Positions 58,472 through 64,000 of a stretch of 64,000 nt of DNA are shown here, piece after piece. Position 1 is the first letter of the stretch; the number at the start of each line of letters is the position of its first letter. Origin of the DNA: an uncultured Ectothiorhodospiraceae bacterium (GTDB lineage: Bacteria > Pseudomonadota > Gammaproteobacteria > XJ16 > Halofilaceae). The position numbers and the translations under genes were made by a program. The notes beneath the pieces are model-generated. The model worked only from the letters and a program-made list of their open reading frames with translations, was not told where the DNA came from and made no database searches. The DNA is taken from positions 1 to 64,000 of the forward strand of contig CAJXKK010000011.1 in assembly GCA_913055615.1 (NCBI GenBank). Reading direction: 5' to 3'.

Positions 58472-59161
58472 TTAACCGGTACCGACGGTGACCATGCCGC
58501 GGGCGGGGCGGCCGGGGGCGAACAGCTCCGAGGCGGAGAGGTTCAGGGCATCGCCCGGCCAGGCACCGCGATGCTTGAGCGGGGTCAGCGCGAGCCCGCC
58601 GCGGTGGGCGGCGAGCGACAGCCGCAGCGCGGCATGCGAGGGGGTCGAACCGGCCTCGGGTTCGCGGAACAGGAACCCGAGGCTGCCGCCCGCCTCGGCC
58701 GCCAGTTGCAGACGCCGCGACTGTTTCGCGTCGAGCGCACCGGGCCACCCAAGCACGGCGGCGCAGGTACCCGATCCGAGCGCCTGTTCCAGCGCCCACA
58801 GGCGCTCATCGGCGTTGCGCGGGTGGACCACCAGCGTATGTGTGAGATCCATACCGCAGGCATATAGCCCGGCGGCATGGGGTACATGCGGCGGATCAAT
58901 CCAGGCGACCCAGCGGGCGCCGCGCGACAGTCGCGACAGCGCCGGCATCAGCAGCCGCAGCTCGCCGATACCGGCACGCTCCGGCAGGAGCTCGGTGAGC
59001 GCGCCGCGCGGCCAGCCGGCGCCCGGCAGCGCCGCATCCAGGCGCTCAAAGCCGGTGGCTTCCCCCGCGTCGTGGGCCGAAGCACCGCGGCCCTGCCAGA
59101 TATCCGGCCGCGTCAGCAGCCGCTGCAGGGCGGGATCGAGATTCGATTGGCTTTGTTCCAT
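58472..59161 (-). CDS. imuA: SOS mutagenesis protein ImuA, 229 aa
   Basis: RecA/SulA-like accessory protein of the ImuA-ImuB-DnaE2 mutasome. The family start LDPALQRLLTRPDIWQGRG and GFERLDAALPGAGWPRGALTE, LPERAGIGELRLLMPAL and WIDPPHVPHAAGL segments are clear. ATG at 59161 follows GGAG; the open frame upstream is not supported. No LexA box could be found upstream of this gene, although the cassette is SOS-controlled in other bacteria. Confidence 0.9.
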   Translation of the reverse strand: MEQSQSNLDPALQRLLTRPDIWQGRGASAHDAGEATGFERLDAALPGAGWPRGALTELLPERAGIGELRLLMPALSRLSRGARWVAWIDPPHVPHAAGLYACGMDLTHTLVVHPRNADERLWALEQALGSGTCAAVLGWPGALDAKQSRRLQLAAEAGGSLGFLFREPEAGSTPSHAALRLSLAAHRGGLALTPLKHRGAWPGDALNLSASELFAPGRPARGMVTVGTG

Positions 59162-59597
59162 GGCGGAACTCCACTGTCTGCCGTCGATCCCCGGGGTTCC
59201 GAAAGAGCCGGAGCGCGGCATCGAACAAAAGCACGGCCTCCCTTGCCACGCATTGATGAGTCCCGGCATCGCCGGTTGTCACGTAGCCCGGATCACAATC
59301 CGGGAAAATCCTTGTCGACCGCGTTCCCCTACGCACGGTAGGCCGACTTGCGACTGAAGGGAGCCAGCCAGCGGTCAAGGCTACGAACCGCGGGACAACC
59401 CCGCGCCGGTTCGCGGGCAAGCCCGCTCCTGCCAGGTCGCATCATCCGTCGCGGCAAACGCCCGCCCTGTAGGAGCGAGCTTGCTCGCGAACCGGGATCG
59501 GGGCCTAGGCTCCATGCCCGGGACGCTCGCGTTCGCCTTCGGCGAAAACGCGCCTACGAACCTTCGCCCTTCGCCCTTCGCCCTTGGCCCTTGGCCC
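59162..59597. repeat. Repeat mosaic between imuA and lexA
   Basis: No gene. A partial family A unit (about 59282-59305), a family B unit (about 59338-59372), a family C doublet (59407-59496), a family D unit (about 59524-59558), and five heptads (59561-59597, CCTTCGC and CCTTGGC) that reach the lexA stop. Confidence 0.75.
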
Positions 59598-60209
59598 TCA
59601 CCCACTCTCCGGCGTAGTCCGCACGACACCGACCGCCAGGCCCTCCAGCACCAGCTCACGCTCACGCAGGTCGACGCGGATGGGCTCGTAGTCGGGGTTT
59701 TCCGCGAGCAGTTCCACTCGGTGGCCTTCACGCTTGAGACGCTTGACCGTTACCTCCTCGTCGACCCGGGCAACAACGATCTGGCCGTTGGCCGCCTCGG
59801 CCGCCTGGTGGACGGCAAGCAGATCGCCATCGAGGATGCCGACGTCCTTCATGCTGTCGCCGCGCACACGCAGCAGGTAATCGGCGTGCGGGTGGAACAT
59901 GGCCGGATCGACGCGGTAGCGGCCCTCGAGGTTCTCGGCGGCCAGCAGCGGCGCGCCGGCCGCGACCCGGCCGACGAGCGGCAGATCACCCTCGGCGCCC
60001 TCGGCCAGGCGGATGCCGCGCGAAGCGCCCCGCGTGAGTTCGATCGCGCCCTTGCGCGCCAGCGCCCGCAGATGGCTCTCGGCGGCGTTTGCGGAGCGGA
60101 AGCCCAGCTCCCGGGCGATCTCGGCCCGCGTCGGCGGGGCGCCGCGTGTCTCGATCCGGTCACGGATCAGGTCCAGGATTTCCTGTTGACGGGGAGTCAG
60201 GTCGTTCAT
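59598..60209 (-). CDS. lexA: SOS repressor LexA, 203 aa
   Basis: Winged-helix N terminus (about 1-65) with [19 protein letters not shown] and [13 protein letters not shown], and a self-cleaving C terminus: cleavage bond Ala84-Gly85 in VAAGAP, catalytic Ser119 (GDSM) and Lys156 (TVKRL). RecA on single-stranded DNA triggers cleavage. The upstream region has two LexA boxes, so it is autoregulated. imuA, imuB and dnaE2 follow on the same strand. Confidence 0.96.
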   Translation of the reverse strand: MNDLTPRQQEILDLIRDRIETRGAPPTRAEIARELGFRSANAAESHLRALARKGAIELTRGASRGIRLAEGAEGDLPLVGRVAAGAPLLAAENLEGRYRVDPAMFHPHADYLLRVRGDSMKDVGILDGDLLAVHQAAEAANGQIVVARVDEEVTVKRLKREGHRVELLAENPDYEPIRVDLRERELVLEGLAVGVVRTTPESG

Positions 60210-60211
60210 GG

Positions 60212-60227
60212 CTGTATTTCCGTACAG
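60212..60227 (-). promoter_or_regulatory. LexA box 1 (CTG-N10-CAG)
   Basis: CTGTATTTCCGTACAG is a full gammaproteobacterial LexA box. It ends three bases from the lexA start codon, so it covers the ribosome-binding region. Confidence 0.85.
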
Positions 60228-60233
60228 TTATGG

Positions 60234-60249
60234 GTGGGATTATATACAG
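60234..60249 (-). promoter_or_regulatory. LexA box 2 (imperfect)
   Basis: On the minus strand CTGTATATAATCCCAC: one perfect half (CTGTATATA) and one changed half (CAC for CAG). Centre distance from box 1 is 22 bases, or about two helical turns, as in other lexA promoters. Confidence 0.7.
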
Positions 60250-60272
60250 TTTTGGCGTGTTGGCAATCCCCC

Positions 60273-60570
60273 GGCAGGCGGCAGGCGGCAGGCGGCAGGC
60301 GGCAGGCGGCAGGCGGCAGGCGGCAGGCGGCAGGCGGCAGGATTGTAGGCCGGCTTTGACCGGCGCCCGTCAGATTTCAGATGTGCACCGGCATCAGCCG
60401 CCGGGGAATGCCGGCATTGCGCGGTGACATGTCCCGGGCCGATATCCACCGTCGAGGACCGCGCAAAGCCGGCCTACGTCCTCGCCCTTGGCCCTTGGCC
60501 CTCGGGCCTCGGGCCTCGGGCCCATGGTCCTGACTCCTGTCGCCTGCCGCCTGACTCCTGCCGCCTTCCC
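60273..60570. repeat. Composite element, complete copy 6
   Basis: Left array of nine to ten GGCGGCA heptads (60273-60340), core from GTAGGCCGGCTTTGACCGGC to AAAGCCGGCCTAC (60346-60478), right array of about twelve heptads in one register (60485-60570; CCTTGGC, CCTCGGG, CCTGACT, CCTGTCG, CCTGCCG). Like copy 1 it has both arrays, inverted to each other. It lies between lexA and gltA, whose starts diverge. Confidence 0.82.
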
Positions 60571-60735
60571 CCGTTACTCCGCGGGCGCATGATGGTGATA
60601 GGATGATTCGCGCTATTCGGGTGGCGGCCCGCGCCGCGACGCGGCCGTACAACCCTCGCCGGACATACATGCCGTGCGTTGCGGTTCCATGATCGCCACC
60701 GCGCGGCTCTCGATTTCGCGTCAAAGGAGACCTTC

Positions 60736-62046
60736 ATGGCGAACGATGCAAAAGAGTCGGCCACGCTGACACGTGCCGATGGCACCAGCGCCGAACTCCC
60801 GGTCTACAACGGAACCTACGGCACCCCGTGCATCGATGTCCGGAGCCTGCCCGGCGGCGCCGGCGCTTTCACCTACGACCCCGGCTACGCCACCACCGCG
60901 AGCTGCAGCAGTTCCATCACCTACATCGACGGTGAGAACGGCATCCTCATGTATCGGGGTTATCCGATCGAGCAGCTCGCCGAGAACTCGACCTATCTCG
61001 AGGTGTGCTATCTGCTGCTCTACGGTGATCTGCCAAACCAACAGCAGATGGACTGGTTCGACAACTCGATCAAGCACCACAGCATGGTGCATGAGGCGAT
61101 GCGCCGGTTCTACGAAGGCTTTCGCCATGATGCCCATCCGATGGCGATCATGGAGACCACGACCGCCGCGTTGTCGGCGTTCTATCACGACAAGATCGAC
61201 ATCACCGATCCCGAGCACCGCGAGATCTGCGCCCATCGGCTGATCGCCAAGATGCCGTCGATGGCGAGCTATGCGTACAAGCATTCCATCGGGCAGCCGT
61301 TCCAGTACCCGATCAACGATCTCGGCTTCGTCGAGAACTTCCTGCGCATGATGTTCTCGGTACCGGCCGAGTCCTACACCGCCAATCCGGTGTTCGTGCG
61401 TGCGCTCGAGCTCATCATGATCCTGCATGCGGACCACGAGCAGAACGCCTCGACCTCGACGGTACGGCTGGTATCGAGTTCGGGCGCCAACCCGTTCGCC
61501 TCGGTCGCCGCCGGTATCGGCTCGCTCTGGGGTCCGGCTCATGGTGGCGCCAACGAGGCCGTGATCAACATGCTCGACGAGATCACGAACTCGGATGCGA
61601 CCGTCGACGACTTCATGAAACGGGCCAAGGACAAGAATGACCCGTTCAAGCTCGTCGGCTTCGGCCACCGCGTCTACAAGAACTATGATCCGCGTGCAAA
61701 GATCATCCGCGGCGCCTGCCACGATCTGCTCAACGAACTCGACGCGGACAACGATAACCGGCCGCTGTTCGAGACGGCGATGGAGGTGGAACGGATCGCG
61801 CTGGAAGACGAGTACTTCGTCGAGCGCAAGCTCTACCCGAATGTCGATTTCTATTCGGGCATCATCCTGCGGGCGATGGGTATTCCGCTGAACATGTTCA
61901 CGGTGATTTTCGCGATGGCCCGCACGGTCGGCTGGATCGCGCACTGGAACGAGATGATGGAAGACCCGGAACTGCGTATCGGCCGTCCACGCCAGCTCTA
62001 TACCGGGCCTGAGAAGCGGGATTACACGGATATCGGGAAGCGTTGA
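60736..62046 (+). CDS. gltA: Citrate synthase, type II, 436 aa
   Basis: Condenses acetyl-CoA and oxaloacetate at the entry of the citric acid cycle. Catalytic residues are in [11 protein letters not shown] (His), [13 protein letters not shown] (His) and NVDFYSG (Asp). The extended N-terminal beta domain (about 1-60) is that of the hexameric, NADH-sensitive Gram-negative enzyme. AAAGGAGA precedes the ATG. Confidence 0.96.
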   Translation: MANDAKESATLTRADGTSAELPVYNGTYGTPCIDVRSLPGGAGAFTYDPGYATTASCSSSITYIDGENGILMYRGYPIEQLAENSTYLEVCYLLLYGDLPNQQQMDWFDNSIKHHSMVHEAMRRFYEGFRHDAHPMAIMETTTAALSAFYHDKIDITDPEHREICAHRLIAKMPSMASYAYKHSIGQPFQYPINDLGFVENFLRMMFSVPAESYTANPVFVRALELIMILHADHEQNASTSTVRLVSSSGANPFASVAAGIGSLWGPAHGGANEAVINMLDEITNSDATVDDFMKRAKDKNDPFKLVGFGHRVYKNYDPRAKIIRGACHDLLNELDADNDNRPLFETAMEVERIALEDEYFVERKLYPNVDFYSGIILRAMGIPLNMFTVIFAMARTVGWIAHWNEMMEDPELRIGRPRQLYTGPEKRDYTDIGKR

Positions 62047-62550
62047 AGAGGCAGGGCTGAGGGCTGAGGTTATTATGTAGGCCGGCCTTGCCCGGCGTCC
62101 GTGGCAGTTCGGGCGTTGACGGGCAGCCGCCGCTGGAGAATGCCGGCATTGCGCGGTGCCATGTGCCGGGTGGTATCCACTGCCGCGGACCGCGCAGGCC
62201 GGCCCACGTCTGCGGGCGAAGGGTGGCCGTATGCGCGTTTTCGCCGAAGGCGAACGCACGCGTCCCGGGCAGCGAGCCGAGGCCCCGACCCCGGTTCGCG
62301 GGCAAGCCCGCTCCTACAGGGCCGTATCGTCCGTCTCGGCAAACGCCCCCGTAGGAGCGGGCTTGCCCGCGAACCGACCGGGGCTTGCCCGCGGTTCGCA
62401 GCCCCGTCCGCCGGCTGGCTCCCTTCGGTCGCAAGCCGACCTGCATCAGCGTATTCCGGAGAGTCGAGCGTAGGTCGGCTCTTGCCGAAGGCAACAGCCG
62501 GCATCCGCGGTTGATCGACCGTCACGACATCCCGGCGACGGCCTCTCGGA
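62047..62550. repeat. Repeat mosaic between gltA and the YceI gene
   Basis: No gene. Two AGGGCTG-type heptads (about 62052-62068) and composite core copy 7 (62077-62208), a family D unit (about 62228-62262), a family C doublet (62294-62378), and a family B doublet (62411-62502). The D, C and B units occur in the same combination near 59.3-59.6 and 58.1-58.4 kb. Confidence 0.75.
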
Positions 62551-63174
62551 TCATCCGTCTTCCTGCCGCCGTGCCTCGAGTTCGAAACGCAGCTCCACGG
62601 CATCGCCGACGATGTCGTCCTCGACGCCGTAGGTCATGTCCCACTCGCTACGCTGGATCGTCGTCTCGGCGGAGATGCCAATCACGTACGGCGGATCGCT
62701 GAACACGCCGCCGCCGAATGGGTACTCGCCCATCTGGTTGATACGGACGTCGAGCGTGACCGGGCGGGTCTCACCGAGCAGGGTGAGATCGCCGCGCAGT
62801 TCTCCCCGGCCCTCGCCTTGCGGCTCGTATCCGGTTGCGACGAAACGGATATCGGGATGCGCATCGACGTCCAGGAAATCGCCATCGCGTACGTGCTTGT
62901 CGCGTTCCTCGTGCGCGGTGAACACGCTGCCGGCCTGCACCGTCACCTCGCCGGATTCGAGCTCGCGCGTTTGCGGGTCGTAGACGAACTGGCCTTCGGC
63001 CTCCTCGAACAGCCCCATCACATCGGCGAAGCCGGCGTGCGCGACGCTGAACGCGATCGAGAAATGCTCGGGGTCGATCACCCAGGTCCGCGGCGCCGCG
63101 GTTACCGACAGCGGCAGCAGCAGCGCAGTGGCCAGCGCCACTCTCCCCGTGCGAAATAATCTCCCACAATGCAT
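62551..63174 (-). CDS. YceI family periplasmic protein, 207 aa
   Basis: Signal peptide (about 1-27, cleavage near VTA-AP) and a lipocalin-like YceI barrel: TWVIDPEHFSIAFSVAHAGF, the KHVRDGDFLDVDAHPDIRF segment and TYGVEDDIVGDAVELRFELEA. Members bind polyisoprenoids or amphiphiles in a periplasmic tunnel. The second ATG (63174) has AGGAG seven bases upstream; the first (63180) is too close to it. Function here unknown; no cytochrome b561 partner is nearby. Confidence 0.9.
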   Translation of the reverse strand: MHCGRLFRTGRVALATALLLPLSVTAAPRTWVIDPEHFSIAFSVAHAGFADVMGLFEEAEGQFVYDPQTRELESGEVTVQAGSVFTAHEERDKHVRDGDFLDVDAHPDIRFVATGYEPQGEGRGELRGDLTLLGETRPVTLDVRINQMGEYPFGGGVFSDPPYVIGISAETTIQRSEWDMTYGVEDDIVGDAVELRFELEARRQEDG

Positions 63175-63281
63175 GGCCATTCTCCTGTCGTGTTACGGGT
63201 TGGAACGTATGCAGCCGTCGCGGTTCCATGCGCAGCGGTCATGAATCGAGCATAGACGTCCGTCATGGAGGCGCCCATCCA

Positions 63282-63995
63282 TCACGTCTGCGCCACCGGT
63301 TCCGCCCGCAGCAACGCGCCGGCATCCACCGCGAACGAGCCATACAGCAGGACTGCGGCGATCGCGCAGGCGAGCGCCGGCAGTGGCGGCCCGACCCAGG
63401 GGAACAGCGAGCCTGCCAGCGTCGCGACCTGCACCACACAGATCACCCGCCGCCGCTGGCTCGGCGGCAGCGGCTGGCGCAGCGCCGGTAGCCACCATGC
63501 GGCGGCGAGGAACGCGTAACGCGGCAGCCCCAGCAGCAAGACCCAGAGGCCGGCGCGGTCATATGCGAACACCAGAATCGCCAGCACCAACGCGAGCGCG
63601 GCGTCCAGTTCCATATCGAACCGCGCGCCGAAGTCGCTTGCCGTACCCGTGCGGCGGGCAACCGCGCCATCGACGCCGTCGAGCAGCAGCGCGATCAGTG
63701 CAAGCGCGAATGGCCAGGCGGTACCGGTTTCCGCATCCCCCGCCAGCACCGTCACACCGAAACCGACCAGCAACGCGAGCAACCCGCCACGCAGGAGCGT
63801 CACGCGATTCGCCAGCCCCAACGCGCCCGTCATCGCCGACCGCCGCCAACCAACCCGAAGCAACGCCGAGAGCACAATCATTGCAACACCGGCCGCGATG
63901 ACGAACACGAACGGCAACGCCAAAAGCGAGGCCAGCAACGCCGCGGCCACCAGCGTCACCGCCGCGGCCACCACCAGCTCGGATGTCCCCGTCAT
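63282..63995 (-). CDS. CDP-alcohol phosphatidyltransferase family protein, 237 aa
   Basis: Integral membrane enzyme with about six to eight hydrophobic segments. The complete catalytic motif D-G-x2-A-R-x8-G-x3-D-x3-D is seen at residues 109-131 (Asp109, Gly110, Ala113, Arg114, Gly123, Asp127, Asp131). It joins a CDP-activated lipid with an alcohol; whether glycerol phosphate, inositol, serine or another alcohol is not readable. The gene starts five bases from the right edge; an ATGA at the start might overlap the stop of an unseen upstream gene. Confidence 0.85.
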   Translation of the reverse strand: MTGTSELVVAAAVTLVAAALLASLLALPFVFVIAAGVAMIVLSALLRVGWRRSAMTGALGLANRVTLLRGGLLALLVGFGVTVLAGDAETGTAWPFALALIALLLDGVDGAVARRTGTASDFGARFDMELDAALALVLAILVFAYDRAGLWVLLLGLPRYAFLAAAWWLPALRQPLPPSQRRRVICVVQVATLAGSLFPWVGPPLPALACAIAAVLLYGSFAVDAGALLRAEPVAQT

Positions 63996-64000
63996 GACGA

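Noticed and set aside
59162-59300. Possible LexA box before imuA
   Set aside because: No CTG-N10-CAG with TA-rich centre could be found; the nearest partial match lacks the second half.

Overview
The window is a high-GC, densely coded chromosome segment of a Gram-negative gammaproteobacterium. The evidence is the yrbG-kdsD-kdsC-lptCAB-rpoN-hpf-ptsN-rapZ gene order, the outer-membrane genes (mlaA, mlaC, a trimeric porin), a lexA-imuA-imuB-dnaE2 SOS mutasome, short-form hisG and PPi-type phosphofructokinase. Inference: a member of the Chromatiales/Ectothiorhodospiraceae or Xanthomonadales side of the class; no species can be named from the sequence alone.

Layout. (1) 1-7.0 kb: a catabolic operon on the minus strand, in transcription order ABC solute-binding protein, terminator, permease, ATPase, creatininase, two short-chain dehydrogenases and the start of a ureohydrolase (agmatinase-like) that runs off the left edge; a LysR regulator diverges from it. 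(2) 7.1-9.5 kb: tRNA-Glu(CTC) with a partial copy of its 3' end and terminator, a macro-domain protein, a phosphatidylethanolamine methyltransferase-like protein, then repeats. (3) 9.5-13.5 kb: mlaC, murA, hisG, aroG on the minus strand. (4) 13.7-26.4 kb: mlaA, a Ca/Na antiporter, kdsD-kdsC-lptC-lptA-lptB, rpoN, hpf, ptsN, hprK, rapZ, EIIA-Man, HPr and mgtE: envelope lipid and LPS supply joined to sigma-54 and the regulatory PTS, but without enzyme I. (5) 26.5-36 kb: PerM-like transporter, a DUF4124 protein, proS-alaX, a REP/RAYT island, dinB, a TAXI-type binding protein, a porin and a BolA protein. (6) 36-50 kb: a TPR-sulfotransferase, glutamate dehydrogenase, TatD, PPi-PFK, adenylate kinase, a receiver-GGDEF-EAL protein, a decayed histidine kinase, sthA and a receiver-like protein. 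(7) 50-60.3 kb: dnaE2, a frameshifted second RAYT, a second TPR-sulfotransferase, imuB, imuA and lexA. (8) 60.7-64 kb: citrate synthase, a YceI protein and a CDP-alcohol phosphatidyltransferase.

The most striking non-genic content is a large load of intergenic repeats of several distinct families. Two REP families each surround their own RAYT transposase gene (family A, GTAGCCCGGAT type, around 31.3-31.8 kb; family B, GTAGGCCGGCTT type, around 53.4-54.0 kb). At least eight copies of a third composite element are present: a core of about 130 bp with GTAGGCCGG / CCGGCCTAC ends, flanked in many copies by heptanucleotide tandem arrays of the form CCTNNNN, pointing outward on both sides in the complete copies. 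I do not recognise this element as a described one.

Decay is visible in several places: a histidine kinase with an in-frame stop, a +1 shift in a G run and a C-terminal deletion; a RAYT with a frameshift in a G run; and the absence of enzyme I from its expected place, where a repeat element now lies.
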